From JAAUTT01 sp038213375 (GTDB lineage Bacteria > Bacteroidota > Bacteroidia > Bacteroidales > JAAUTT01): 64,000 nucleotides of DNA. The position numbers and the translations under genes are program-made. The DNA lies in the NCBI GenBank assembly GCA_038213375.1, contig JBBQTB010000027.1, positions 1-64,000 on the forward strand, in the 5' to 3' direction. Numbering within the stretch: the first letter of the stretch is position 1; each line of letters starts with the position of its first letter. The notes below the pieces were generated by a model, which made no database searches, was not told where the DNA came from, and worked only from the letters and a program-made list of their open reading frames with translations. Positions 8,389-17,075 of this stretch are shown one piece after another.

Positions 8389-9624
8389 ATGAAAATCATT
8401 GTATTAAATTGCGGAAGTTCCTCCATAAAATATCAATTATTTCAAATGGACACCAAAAAGGTTCTTGCCAAAGGGGTTGTTGAAAAAATTGGATTACATG
8501 GTTCGTTTATCAAGAACGAACGAAATGATGGTGATAAATTATTTCTGGAAGGTGACATTTATGACCATCAAGCAGGTATTGAGTATGTTTTAGGCATTTT
8601 AACCAGTGAAAAGCATGGTAGCATAAAAAGTTTTGAAGAGATCGAAGCTGTTGGCCATCGCGTGGTTCATGGCGGAGAAAAATTTAACTCCAGCGTACTT
8701 ATTACAGATGAGGTAATTAAAAAAATTGAAGAATGCATAGAAATAGCACCACTGCATAATCCCCCTAATTTAAAAGGTATTTACTCGATGCAGGCGTTAC
8801 TTCCTAATATTCCGCAGGTAGGAACGTTTGATACCGCATATCATCAAACAATGCCCGACTATGCTTATATGTACGCTATACCATATTCGTTATATAAAAA
8901 ATACGGGATACGCCGGTACGGTTTTCATGGATCAAGTCATCGGTATGTTTCTCAACGTGCATGTGAAATTTTAAACGTCGATTATCAAACCCAACGGATT
9001 ATTACCTGTCATCTTGGGAATGGAGCTTCTTTAACCGCTATAATGAATGGCAAATCGGTTGATACTTCTATGGGAATGACTCCTTTAGAAGGTCTGATTA
9101 TGGGAACACGCTGCGGAGATATGGATCTTGGTGTACTTACATTTCTTATGACGCGCGAAGAATTAGATGTTAGCACCGCGAATACCCTTGTAAACAAGCA
9201 TAGTGGAATGCTAGGAATAACAGGTGTTTCATCGGATATGCGTGAGATAATGACTGAAATGGAAAACGGAAATGAGCGAGCCAAGCTTGGGATGGAAATG
9301 TTTCACTACAGGATAAAAAAATACATAGGATCATATGCAGCTGCCATGGGAGGTGTTGATATGGTTGTGTTTACCGGTGGCATTGGGGAGAACTCTGATT
9401 ATACCAGAGCTGAAATTGCAAAAGGATTCGAGTTTTTGGGTCTTGAGTTTGATGCAGAAAAAAATAAGGGCATTCGTGGAAAAGAGAAAATAATCAGCAG
9501 GGACACATCAAAGGTTAAAGTGTTGATTGTACCTACAAACGAGGAACTTGTTATTGCAGAAGATACTAAAGAGATTATTGAAAACCAGCGTAGCCAAAAT
9601 GCGGCTAAATTAATGGACTATTAA
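8389..9624 (+). CDS. ackA: acetate kinase
   Basis: AckA transfers phosphate from acetyl phosphate to ADP, giving acetate and ATP. The 411-residue protein keeps the catalytic residues of the Methanosarcina enzyme at the same numbers: Asn7, Arg91 (GHRVVHGG), Asp148 (FDTAYH), His180 (YGFHGSSH) and Arg241 (MGTRCGD). The nucleotide-binding elements CHLGNGAS and FTGGIGEN are intact. It follows the 3-hydroxyacyl-CoA dehydrogenase-like gene by 58 bases and is followed by ptb after 24 bases. It completes the Pta-AckA route. Confidence 0.97.
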   Translation: MKIIVLNCGSSSIKYQLFQMDTKKVLAKGVVEKIGLHGSFIKNERNDGDKLFLEGDIYDHQAGIEYVLGILTSEKHGSIKSFEEIEAVGHRVVHGGEKFNSSVLITDEVIKKIEECIEIAPLHNPPNLKGIYSMQALLPNIPQVGTFDTAYHQTMPDYAYMYAIPYSLYKKYGIRRYGFHGSSHRYVSQRACEILNVDYQTQRIITCHLGNGASLTAIMNGKSVDTSMGMTPLEGLIMGTRCGDMDLGVLTFLMTREELDVSTANTLVNKHSGMLGITGVSSDMREIMTEMENGNERAKLGMEMFHYRIKKYIGSYAAAMGGVDMVVFTGGIGENSDYTRAEIAKGFEFLGLEFDAEKNKGIRGKEKIISRDTSKVKVLIVPTNEELVIAEDTKEIIENQRSQNAAKLMDY

Positions 9625-9648
9625 TTTTCCACTACCATCCTGCTCAAA

Positions 9649-10542
9649 ATGAAATTAGTTACAGATTTAGTTGAACTTGCGAAGAAAAAAGCCACTAGTA
9701 TAATAGTAGTGGCCGCAGCCGATGACAAACCAGTATTACTTTCGATTAAAAAAGCTTTTGCAGAAGAAATTGTGATACCAATTTTAATTGGAAACGAGAG
9801 ACATCTTCGCGAAATAGCCCGGGACATTAATTTTGATCTTCAAAACATTGAAATCATCAATGAAATAGATCCGGTAATATCTGCAAAAAAAGCCGTTGCT
9901 TTCATTAATAAAGGTAAAGCAAACATTTTGATGAAAGGCTTAGTAGCAACAGCTCCTTTACTCAAAGCTGTTTTGGATAAAGAAAACGGATTACGTAAAA
10001 ATGCAACATTAAGTCACATAGCATTGTTTGAAAGCACGTTCTACCATAAAGTTTTTGCGGTTACTGATGCGGCAATGAACATAAATCCTACTTTAGAAGA
10101 AAAGGTAAATATTTTGAATAATGCTGTCGAAGTTTTGCATAGGCTTGGAATACAAAAACCAAAAGTAGCAATTTTAACTCCGGTTGAAATTGTAAACGTT
10201 AAGATTGAATCGACATTGCATGCCGCTCAGCTTACGATAATGTGCAAAAGAAAACAAATAACCGGTTGCATAGTTGATGGACCTTTGGCATTGGATACCG
10301 CAATATCACTGGAAGCTGCGGAACACAAGGGAATAGTAAGTGAAGTAACCGGAGATGCTGACATTTTAATGGTTTCGAATTTAGACAGTGGAAATATTCT
10401 ATATAAATCATTAATTTTCATGGGAGGTGCATTATCTGCAGCCATCATTACAGGTGCAAGAGTTCCGATTGTGCTTACATCACGCGCTGATTCCGAACAT
10501 AGTAAATTTCTTTCTATTGCGTTGGCTGCCGCATTAGTATAA
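9649..10542 (+). CDS. ptb: phosphate butyryltransferase
   Basis: Ptb converts butyryl-CoA (or branched-chain acyl-CoA) and phosphate to the acyl phosphate. The 297-residue length is right for Ptb and shorter than Pta. Family blocks visible are ANILMKGLVATAPLLKAVLD, the LSHIALFE segment, VTDAAMNINPTLEEK and DGPLALDTAIS, ending with ADILMVSNLDSGNILYKSL. The buk gene starts 24 bases after the stop, the usual ptb-buk pairing. The acyl chain length accepted by the enzyme cannot be read from the sequence, so isobutyryl- or isovaleryl-CoA from amino acids are alternatives. Confidence 0.95.
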   Translation: MKLVTDLVELAKKKATSIIVVAAADDKPVLLSIKKAFAEEIVIPILIGNERHLREIARDINFDLQNIEIINEIDPVISAKKAVAFINKGKANILMKGLVATAPLLKAVLDKENGLRKNATLSHIALFESTFYHKVFAVTDAAMNINPTLEEKVNILNNAVEVLHRLGIQKPKVAILTPVEIVNVKIESTLHAAQLTIMCKRKQITGCIVDGPLALDTAISLEAAEHKGIVSEVTGDADILMVSNLDSGNILYKSLIFMGGALSAAIITGARVPIVLTSRADSEHSKFLSIALAAALV

Positions 10543-10565
10543 ACCTGAACCTGATAAATTAGCAA

Positions 10566-11642
10566 ATGGAAAATAATAGGATTCTTGCAATAAATCCAGG
10601 TTCAACATCAACCAAAATGGCGGTTTTTGAAAGTGCCACATCGATATATTTAAAAACGATTAAACATTCTTTTGAAGATTTACAAATTTTTGATAAAATA
10701 ACGGATCAGTTATCTTTTAGAAAAGAACTTATTTTAAAAGAGTTAGAAAAGGAAAATATTTCACTAAATCAGATTAAGATTGTTATTGGACGCGGAGGTT
10801 TAGTTAAGCCCATAGAATCGGGCGTTTATGAAGTGAATGAAGCTATGAAGCGCGATCTGTATATTGGAGTTATGGGCGAACACGCCAGTAATTTGGGTGG
10901 TTTGATCGCAGATGAAATAGCCCGTTCGCTACCCAATGCCAGAGCTCTAATAGCTGATCCTGTGGTTGTTGATGAATTGCAAGATGTTGCCCGCATTACA
11001 GGTCATCCTTTGTTCGTGAGAAAATCAATATTTCATGCACTAAACCAGAAAGCAATTGCTCGTTTATATGGCCAATCAATAGGCCAGAATTACGAAGATA
11101 TGAATTTGATTGTTGCACATATGGGCGGTGGAGTCTCCATTGGGGCACATTGCAAAGGAAAAGTAATAGATGTGAATCAGGCTTTGGATGGTGAAGGCCC
11201 AATGTCACCTGAAAGAAGTGGTACATTGCCAATAGGCGACTTGTTAAAGGCGAGTTTTAGTGGTGACTATGATTATAAGACTTTAAAAAAGATGGTTACA
11301 GGAGAAGGTGGATTTGTGGCCTATTTTGGAACAAATGATGCCTACAAGATTGAAATGATGGTCAAAAATGGTGATTTAAAAGCAAAGCTTATTCAAGATG
11401 CTCTTGGTTACCATGTATCTAAATTTATAGGTAGTTGTGCGGTTGTATTAAGGGGTAAAGTGGACGCTATTATTCTTACGGGTGGATTGGCTCATAATAA
11501 AATGTTAACTGAATATATTAGCGAACATGTTTCTTTTATTTCAAAAGTTTTTGTTTATCCTGGTGAGGACGAAATGAAATCCTTGGCTATTAATGCGATC
11601 ATGGTAATGAATAATGAAATAGAATGTAAAGTTTATAGGTAA
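10566..11642 (+). CDS. buk: butyrate kinase
   Basis: Buk makes butyrate and ATP from butyryl phosphate and ADP. It belongs to the ASKHA kinases: the 358-residue protein has the phosphate-1 loop INPGSTSTKMAVFE at the N-terminus, GRGGLVKP near 78, AHMGGGVSIGAH near 185, the ERSGTLP segment and ILTGGLAHN near 303. It is the last gene of the + strand acidogenic cluster and runs toward a convergent SDR gene 39 bases away with no clear hairpin between them. Branched acyl substrates are possible, as for Ptb. Confidence 0.96.
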   Translation: MENNRILAINPGSTSTKMAVFESATSIYLKTIKHSFEDLQIFDKITDQLSFRKELILKELEKENISLNQIKIVIGRGGLVKPIESGVYEVNEAMKRDLYIGVMGEHASNLGGLIADEIARSLPNARALIADPVVVDELQDVARITGHPLFVRKSIFHALNQKAIARLYGQSIGQNYEDMNLIVAHMGGGVSIGAHCKGKVIDVNQALDGEGPMSPERSGTLPIGDLLKASFSGDYDYKTLKKMVTGEGGFVAYFGTNDAYKIEMMVKNGDLKAKLIQDALGYHVSKFIGSCAVVLRGKVDAIILTGGLAHNKMLTEYISEHVSFISKVFVYPGEDEMKSLAINAIMVMNNEIECKVYR

Positions 11643-11681
11643 ACTTTTCTTTAAAATAAACAAGTTATTTAATTACAAACT

Positions 11682-12389
11682 CTAAGGTGTTGCTATTGAT
11701 ACAGGAATTATTTTTCCATTAAAAAAATCTTTTCCATTTAATGCAAAGTTTGCAATAAAAGCCCCCATCTGTTCAGCTGTTACTAAAGCTTTGTAATTTG
11801 GAAAAGCTTCTGCTAACATTTCTGTTTGCACTGCCCCCAAGGCCAACGCATTAAAAACCACATTGTCATTTTTATATTCTTCAGCGAGACACTCAGTTAA
11901 TACTCCTAGAGCCGCTTTACTGGCACTATAATGCGACAATCCATTAAATTTCATACTTCCCTGATAACCACCAATGCTGGTGATATTTACGACATGAGCC
12001 TTACCTAATTTTAAAAGAGGCAGCAAGTTTTTTATCAATAATGCTGGTGCGGTATAATTTACCGAAAATAAGCGATTTATTTCATCAGCTGAAATAGTAT
12101 CGAAGGGTTTACTTATTAACGTACCTGCATTATTAATTAGCACATCTATATGATTGACATGTTGCTTTATAAGTCCGCCCAGCTGAGGCTCGTTTAAAGT
12201 CATTTGCTGTAAATCATACGATATTGGAATAAAATCAACCTTTGATATCTGGTTGCATAATTCTTTCAATTGACACAACTGTTTATAATTTCTCGATATT
12301 CCAATAATTTTCAATGCTCCGGCTTTTACAAGCGACTGAACAACCTGAAATCCTATTCCTCTGCTGGCACCAGTTACAACAACGTTCAT
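11682..12389 (-). CDS. SDR-family oxidoreductase
   Basis: A classical short-chain dehydrogenase of 235 residues. It shows the cofactor motif TGASRGIG at the N-terminus, NNAG near 90 and the catalytic pair YSASK. The third active-site residue is the serine of NITSIGG. The start is the ATG at 12387-12389; a TTG three codons earlier is possible but a TAAATTTG promoter-like box overlaps it (12396-12403, minus strand), so transcription would begin at or very near the ATG. Substrate unknown. It stands alone, convergent with buk and divergent from the outer-membrane protein gene. Confidence 0.88.
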   Translation of the reverse strand: MNVVVTGASRGIGFQVVQSLVKAGALKIIGISRNYKQLCQLKELCNQISKVDFIPISYDLQQMTLNEPQLGGLIKQHVNHIDVLINNAGTLISKPFDTISADEINRLFSVNYTAPALLIKNLLPLLKLGKAHVVNITSIGGYQGSMKFNGLSHYSASKAALGVLTECLAEEYKNDNVVFNALALGAVQTEMLAEAFPNYKALVTAEQMGAFIANFALNGKDFFNGKIIPVSIATP

Positions 12390-12441
12390 ATTTAACAAAT
12401 TTAAGATGGCAAAATTAGCAATGTCGACAAATAAAAAAATG

Positions 12442-12449
12442 TATTTTTG
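12442..12449 (+). promoter_or_regulatory. -7 promoter box of the outer-membrane protein gene
   Basis: TATTTTTG followed by C matches the TAnnTTTG(C) box of Bacteroidetes promoters, about 55 bases before the ATG at 12504. No clear -33 box was identified. Confidence 0.45.
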
Positions 12450-12503
12450 CGAACAATAATATATCTTTTATGATGTTTTGATTTTATCTTATCAACAGCT
12501 AAT

Positions 12504-13061
12504 ATGAAACGACTAATATCAGCAATTGGAATAACTTTAGTTTTTATAATCACGACCTCATTGTCCGGTTTATCCCAGGAAAAAACTGAAATTACATGGC
12601 GGGATAGACTTTTTTTTGGTGGAAGTTTAGGATTGCAAATTGGAACGCTTACTATTATTGAAGTCTCCCCACAAGTTGGGTATAGATTAACATCGAGATT
12701 ATCTGCAGGTATAGGTTTTAAATACGAGTTCTATAAGGATTCCAGATTTCCACCTCCAAATAAAACAAATATTTATGGCGGAAGCATTTTTTCAAGTTAT
12801 GTTCTTTGGAAAAACTTTCTTTCTGAAGGTTCCTCAATTATGGCTCATGTTGAAGATGAAGCGCTAAGTCTGGAAAATAAATATTTTAAACCAGATGTCG
12901 CCGATGGTCGGTTTGTTTTAAATAGTTTTCTAGTCGGAGGAGGTCTTAGACAAAGAATGGGAAAGCGAAGTTACGCAAACATTTTGATTCTATGGAATTT
13001 AAATCAAACCAGTTTTTCACCTTATCAAAATCCTATATTTCGGATTTCATTTCAATTCTAA
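12504..13061 (+). CDS. secreted beta-barrel outer-membrane protein, function unknown
   Basis: A 185-residue protein with a signal peptide (MKRLISAIGITLVFIITTSL, cleavage probably before QEKTE) followed by alternating polar/hydrophobic strands rich in Gly and aromatic residues (FFGGSLGLQIGTLTIIEVSP, GYRLTSRLSAGIGFKYEF). It ends with a terminal phenylalanine, as expected for a BamA-inserted barrel. The size suggests an eight-stranded barrel of the OmpX/OmpW size class, but no specific family is recognised. It is a single-gene unit bounded by a promoter-like box upstream and a strong terminator downstream. Confidence 0.75.
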   Translation: MKRLISAIGITLVFIITTSLSGLSQEKTEITWRDRLFFGGSLGLQIGTLTIIEVSPQVGYRLTSRLSAGIGFKYEFYKDSRFPPPNKTNIYGGSIFSSYVLWKNFLSEGSSIMAHVEDEALSLENKYFKPDVADGRFVLNSFLVGGGLRQRMGKRSYANILILWNLNQTSFSPYQNPIFRISFQF

Positions 13062-13064
13062 TTT

Positions 13065-13097
13065 AATAAAATGCTCCAGGAAAAGGAGCATTTTATT
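13065..13097. terminator. bidirectional intrinsic terminator
   Basis: A perfect 13-pair stem, AATAAAATGCTCC (13065-13077) with GGAGCATTTTATT (13085-13097), has a seven-base loop. A/T runs on both flanks allow it to end the outer-membrane gene on the + strand and the cold-shock gene on the minus strand. Confidence 0.85.
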
Positions 13098-13141
13098 ATT
13101 CGCAAGCAAATTAGGGTAGAGTTTTATATGTTTTTATACTT

Positions 13142-13345
13142 TTATTCTACTAAAATAACCTTTGTTGCTTGGGGACCATGCTTACCATCAGAAATTTGAA
13201 ATGTCACTTCCTGACCTTGTTCCAGTGCTTTAAATCCATCTCTCTCGATACCGGAATAATGAACGAATACATCATTTCCATCTTCACAATGAATGAAGCC
13301 GAAACCCTTTGCGGTATCAAACCATTTAACTTTACCTTTCTCCAT
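13142..13345 (-). CDS. cold-shock domain protein
   Basis: A 67-residue CspA-type RNA chaperone consisting of one OB fold. RNP1 appears as KGFGFI and RNP2 as VFVHY; the N-terminus is the usual GKVKWFDTAKGFGF. Such proteins melt RNA secondary structure and are often induced by cold. The start is the ATG at 13343-13345; the TTG two codons upstream is not needed. A 200-base AT-rich leader region lies upstream, which for this family often carries regulatory structure, but I cannot point to a specific fold. Confidence 0.95.
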   Translation of the reverse strand: MEKGKVKWFDTAKGFGFIHCEDGNDVFVHYSGIERDGFKALEQGQEVTFQISDGKHGPQATKVILVE

Positions 13346-13615
13346 TACCAAAAAATAAATTAAATAAAACTAGACATTGAATACAATAGAAACAAATTTC
13401 GATTATTAAATCCGAATAAACTAATTTTTAATTTTCTAGGTAGCTATTTATAAATTATTTAGAATAAAAAAGGGGTTTATTAAAATCAGTTGAATATCTT
13501 AAACATACACACAATCAGAAAGTTGATTTATTTAGAATGATTTTAAATTAAAAATATTTTGCAACCTCATATAATTAAGTTTTCTTTGTTTTCTAAATCT
13601 ATTAAGCATAAAATT

Positions 13616-14206
13616 ATGATAATTGACAAGAGCAGAGTTGTTTCATTAATTTACGAACTAAGAGTTGATGATTCCGAAGGTGAAATTATTGAATCATTGA
13701 ATGTAGACAAACCTTTGACATTTATATATGGTACTGGATCGTTATTACCAAAATTTGAGGATAATATCAAAGGCTTAAAAGTTGGTGATAATTTTCGGTT
13801 TGATTTAAAATGTGAAGATGCATATGGGCTTGCTACAGAGGATGCATTAGTGGATATTCCAAAATCAGTTTTTGAAGTTGACGGCGAATTTGATGATGAG
13901 CTTGTTAAAGAAGGAAATGCTATTCCTATGACGGATGGTGAAGGTAATAGATTAAATGGTGTAGTTGTATCTATTGAAAATGAAAATGTTAAAATGGATT
14001 TTAATCATCCGTTAGCAGGAGATGATCTTCATTTTTCTGGAAAAGTAGTTGAAGTTCGTGAAGCAACATCCGAAGAGTTGCAACATGGACATATTCATGG
14101 TGCTGCGGCTGGAGGAGGCTGTGGAAGCGGTTGTGGTTGCGGCAGTGGTAGTAGTTGCGAAAGCGATTGTGCAACAAGTGACGCTAGTTGCTGTGGTGGA
14201 CATTAA
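13616..14206 (+). CDS. slyD: SlyD-type FKBP peptidyl-prolyl isomerase
   Basis: A 196-residue proline isomerase and chaperone. The FKBP half begins SRVVSLIYELRV and includes the PLTFIYGTGSLLPKFED segment, with the insert-in-flap region between (AYGLATEDALVDIPKSVF). The C-terminal 40 residues are a metal-binding tail of His, Cys and Gly (HGHIHGAAAGGGCGSGCGCG and further Cys pairs), as in E. coli SlyD, where the tail handles nickel. The ATG at 13616 gives the family N-terminus; the frame continues upstream only to a TTG. Such tails donate nickel to hydrogenase or urease, but no such enzyme is in this window. Confidence 0.93.
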   Translation: MIIDKSRVVSLIYELRVDDSEGEIIESLNVDKPLTFIYGTGSLLPKFEDNIKGLKVGDNFRFDLKCEDAYGLATEDALVDIPKSVFEVDGEFDDELVKEGNAIPMTDGEGNRLNGVVVSIENENVKMDFNHPLAGDDLHFSGKVVEVREATSEELQHGHIHGAAAGGGCGSGCGCGSGSSCESDCATSDASCCGGH

Positions 14207-14209
14207 TAA

Positions 14210-14245
14210 AGTACCAAGTACTTAGTGCCTTGGTACTAAGTACTT
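14210..14245. terminator. terminator with two alternative stems
   Basis: AAGTACTTAGT at 14216-14226 pairs perfectly with ACTAAGTACTT at 14235-14245. In the alternative fold AGTACCAAG at 14210-14218 pairs with CTTGGTACT at 14229-14237. The element sits between the convergent slyD and nitrilase genes and overlaps the end of the latter. A related palindrome lies at 21375-21407. Confidence 0.65.
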
Positions 14246-15021
14246 ATTGTAAATTCATCTGCATCAAGATATGATGGAAATTTTTGCCTAAAAGATTGAA
14301 GATTATTTAAATCAATTTTGCAGTTCAATAGTCCAGTCTTTTTTTCAGATAAATCAGCAATAATATTTCCCTTCGGATCGATAATTACTGAGTCGCCAGA
14401 ATAATCTATTCCTAATTTATCTATTCCAATTCTATTTACTGCGGCAACATAGCAAACATTTTCAATTGCTCTGGCTTTTAGCAAGGTAAGATACGCATCA
14501 CGACGGCTTTCAGGCCAATTGGCCACATATACGAGCAAGTCATATTGACAATTTACATTTCTACTCCAAACTGGAAATCTTAAATCATAACAAACCAAAG
14601 GCAATACATTCCATTTTTTTACTTTAACAAATATTTTACTATTCCCTGAATCATAAAACTTATGTTCGTCTGCCATTCGGAATAAGTGTCTCTTGTCATA
14701 CCAAGTGATTTCACCAAATGGACTTATTACAAGCAACCTATTGTATACCTTATTATTATCTTTAATAGCAAGTGTCCCAATGATGGTTGTTTTCTTTTCA
14801 ATAGCTTTCTTTACCATCCACTTTACGCCTTCTCCATCCATATTTTGGCTAATGAAATTAACATTCATCGAAAATCCTGTCAAAAACATTTCCGGAAAAA
14901 TAACCAAATCAGTAGCAAAAGGAATGTTTTCAATTATCCCATTTAGAAGTTCAATATTCCTATAGCTATCTTCCCATACTGGGTCAAACTGCACAAGAGT
15001 AAGATTAATGATGTTGTTCAT
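14236..15021 (-). CDS. nitrilase-superfamily amidohydrolase (omega-amidase-like)
   Basis: A 261-residue carbon-nitrogen hydrolase with the Glu-Lys-Cys triad at Glu44 (IFPEMFLTGF), Lys110 (WYDKRHLF) and Cys144 (PLVCYDLRFP). These motifs are close to the YafV/omega-amidase branch, which hydrolyses alpha-ketoglutaramate or ketosuccinamate in methionine salvage repair. The start is the ATG at 15019-15021, one base after the stop of the acyltransferase gene, so the two are co-transcribed. Its 3' end runs into the terminator at 14210-14245. Substrate is inferred from branch similarity only. Confidence 0.88.
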   Translation of the reverse strand: MNNIINLTLVQFDPVWEDSYRNIELLNGIIENIPFATDLVIFPEMFLTGFSMNVNFISQNMDGEGVKWMVKKAIEKKTTIIGTLAIKDNNKVYNRLLVISPFGEITWYDKRHLFRMADEHKFYDSGNSKIFVKVKKWNVLPLVCYDLRFPVWSRNVNCQYDLLVYVANWPESRRDAYLTLLKARAIENVCYVAAVNRIGIDKLGIDYSGDSVIIDPKGNIIADLSEKKTGLLNCKIDLNNLQSFRQKFPSYLDADEFTIST

Positions 15022-15022
15022 A

Positions 15023-15562
15023 TTATTTGATAGTGAATAAGTGTGGGTATTTTGGAGTTACATCTTTTATAAAATCCTTTATCTGGTTTATATCTTTAGT
15101 TACATCTCCGGAGACAAAAAATGGAGTACCAATACCAATTGTTTTCTTTTTATAGTCAAAATATCCTGGTACTATCGGAACATTGGCACTTCCAGCGATA
15201 TAGTAGAAGCCTTTTTTCCATTCGGATACACGTTTTCTGGTGCCTTCAGGAGCAATTACCAGAACTAAATTATCAGCATGAGCAAATTCCCAAACCATGC
15301 GATCAATAATATCGTTCTTTTTTTTTCTGGCAACCGGTATGCCACCCAATTTAGCTAAAAACCACCCTAATGGAAAAAAGAACAGCTCTTTCTTCATCAA
15401 CAGTTTTGGTTTTAACCCTATAGAATACATAAATAACCTACCTACAACAAAATCCCAGTTACTGGTATGAGGAACAGTAACTATCACCATTTTTTTTTCT
15501 GTAGGAATAATTCCTACTACTTTCCACCCCCATAATTTGAGGAGATATTTGCTTAATCGCAT
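15023..15562 (-). CDS. PlsC-like acyltransferase
   Basis: A 179-residue lysophospholipid-acyltransferase-fold protein. The catalytic HX4D motif is HTSNWD at 32-37 and the phosphate-binding motif is EGTR at 106-109 (VIAPEGTRKR). It is short compared with PlsC (about 240 residues) and lacks an N-terminal membrane helix, which places it with the small Bacteroidetes glycerol-acyltransferase-like proteins. It would acylate a membrane lipid precursor at the inner face. It is the first gene of a two-gene unit with the nitrilase. Confidence 0.85.
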   Translation of the reverse strand: MRLSKYLLKLWGWKVVGIIPTEKKMVIVTVPHTSNWDFVVGRLFMYSIGLKPKLLMKKELFFFPLGWFLAKLGGIPVARKKKNDIIDRMVWEFAHADNLVLVIAPEGTRKRVSEWKKGFYYIAGSANVPIVPGYFDYKKKTIGIGTPFFVSGDVTKDINQIKDFIKDVTPKYPHLFTIK

Positions 15563-15635
15563 GTTTTATATTTTCAGCAAAAATAAAAATTTAAAAGCTG
15601 CAATTTGATAATAAGTCTTATGAAAACCGGAAAGT

Positions 15636-17075
15636 TTATTTTTTAGGTTTTTTCGAATGATTTTTAAACCCTTCTCGATCCATTTTTCCCCATGATCTTA
15701 TTCCACGCAAATAGTCAATATTTCCCATAACAGACCAATATACAGTTAATGGATGGAAAAAAATAGGCTCCAGAATACCGGTTAAAACCAGGCTAAAAAT
15801 CTCTCTCTTTTGCTTGTATTTGTGATAGGTCATTTCTTCAAAAAGAACTGCCCAGGTACTCATAGAAATCGCAAATGTGTATACGAATGCCAATAACAGG
15901 AAGAAAAAAGACCAGTTAGGCTGTCCGAATATGGCTAAAAGAATAAAATAGACAAGACCAATAAATTCAATAATTGGAGCAAGCCACTCAAACAACATCC
16001 AATAAGGATAACTTAAAAAACCTAACAGTCCATATTTTGGATTGAAAAACAACACTTTATGCTTCATAAGGCTTTCAATTGTCCCACGTGTCCATCTGTT
16101 TCGCTGACGCCCTAGTATTTTTATGGTAGATGGCACTTCGGTCCAAACTAAAGGATCAGGAATATAAACCACTTCATATTTTTTATTTTGTTCAGACATA
16201 TAACGACGCATTCGAACCACCAATTCCATGTCCTCGCCTACAGTTGACGTGCTATATCCACCGCATGCAATAACAATTTCCTTGTCAAACATACCCAAAG
16301 CGCCTGAAATGATTAATAACCCGTTCATCCTACCCCATGCCATCCGCGACATTAAAAATGCCCGTGTATATTCCAATACCTGAACGCGGGGTAAAAATTT
16401 TGCAGGTAATTTTATTCTTGTAATTTGTCCTCCTTCTATATCACACGAATTAGCGATACGGATCACACCACCTGTGCCAATTACTCTTCTATCAGTTTGT
16501 TCCATAAATGGTTTTACCATTTTCAATAAAGCATCTGGCTCCATAATGGAGTCAACATCAATACAGCATATTAACTGATTTTTAGAAGTATTAATTCCGG
16601 CATTCAGCGCATCGGCTTTACCCCCATTTGCTTTGTCGATAACTGTTAATCGTTTGAAGGAACGATTTTTAGATTTGTAAACACCTCTAATACGTTCACA
16701 TGGAATACGATAATCGAAAAAGTAATTTACTTTTTCGAGATCGTAAGCCTCCGTAATTTTTTTAAATGTATTGTCTTTGCTTCCATCGTTTACAACAATA
16801 ACCTCGAAGTTGTTATAATATAATGACAATAGCGCCCGTATGCTATCAATAATTGTTTTTTCTTCGTTAAAAGCTGGTGCAATTATTGAAACTGAAGGAG
16901 TTAAAGGTGTCAGTATAATTGAGTTATAATCTATATAGCTGTTTTTTCTCAAATAATTTCTCAAAGCAATAGCAGAAAGAAACCCCAAAATAACATAAGC
17001 GGAAAATAGCACCAATGTTAAAAGGAAAATAAAATGATTTACAATAAACTGTATAATTTCAAACACTAAATCCAT
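15636..17075 (-). CDS. membrane family 2 glycosyltransferase (PgaC/IcaA-like)
   Basis: A processive-type GT2 of 479 residues. One or two N-terminal membrane helices (10-37) precede the catalytic domain with Asp97 (VNDGS), DVD at 173-175, ED at 281-282 and the QxxRW motif at 324-328 (QRNRW). Several membrane helices follow (about 350-430). The layout is that of poly-N-acetylglucosamine or related exopolysaccharide synthases. The start ATG overlaps the stop of the HEAT-repeat gene (TAATG), so the two are translationally coupled. No PilZ or other c-di-GMP domain is present. A partner deacetylase or export porin is not in the window. Confidence 0.9.
   Translation of the reverse strand: MDLVFEIIQFIVNHFIFLLTLVLFSAYVILGFLSAIALRNYLRKNSYIDYNSIILTPLTPSVSIIAPAFNEEKTIIDSIRALLSLYYNNFEVIVVNDGSKDNTFKKITEAYDLEKVNYFFDYRIPCERIRGVYKSKNRSFKRLTVIDKANGGKADALNAGINTSKNQLICCIDVDSIMEPDALLKMVKPFMEQTDRRVIGTGGVIRIANSCDIEGGQITRIKLPAKFLPRVQVLEYTRAFLMSRMAWGRMNGLLIISGALGMFDKEIVIACGGYSTSTVGEDMELVVRMRRYMSEQNKKYEVVYIPDPLVWTEVPSTIKILGRQRNRWTRGTIESLMKHKVLFFNPKYGLLGFLSYPYWMLFEWLAPIIEFIGLVYFILLAIFGQPNWSFFFLLLAFVYTFAISMSTWAVLFEEMTYHKYKQKREIFSLVLTGILEPIFFHPLTVYWSVMGNIDYLRGIRSWGKMDREGFKNHSKKPKK

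Noticed and set aside
6299..11642. Lysine-fermentation cluster
   Set aside because: No kamA, kamD/E, kdd, kce or kal genes are present; the set is only the acyl-CoA to acyl phosphate to acid part.
14012..14203. Ser/Thr-rich frame opposite the slyD tail
   Set aside because: It mirrors the His/Cys/Gly tail of SlyD and has no start context or homology.
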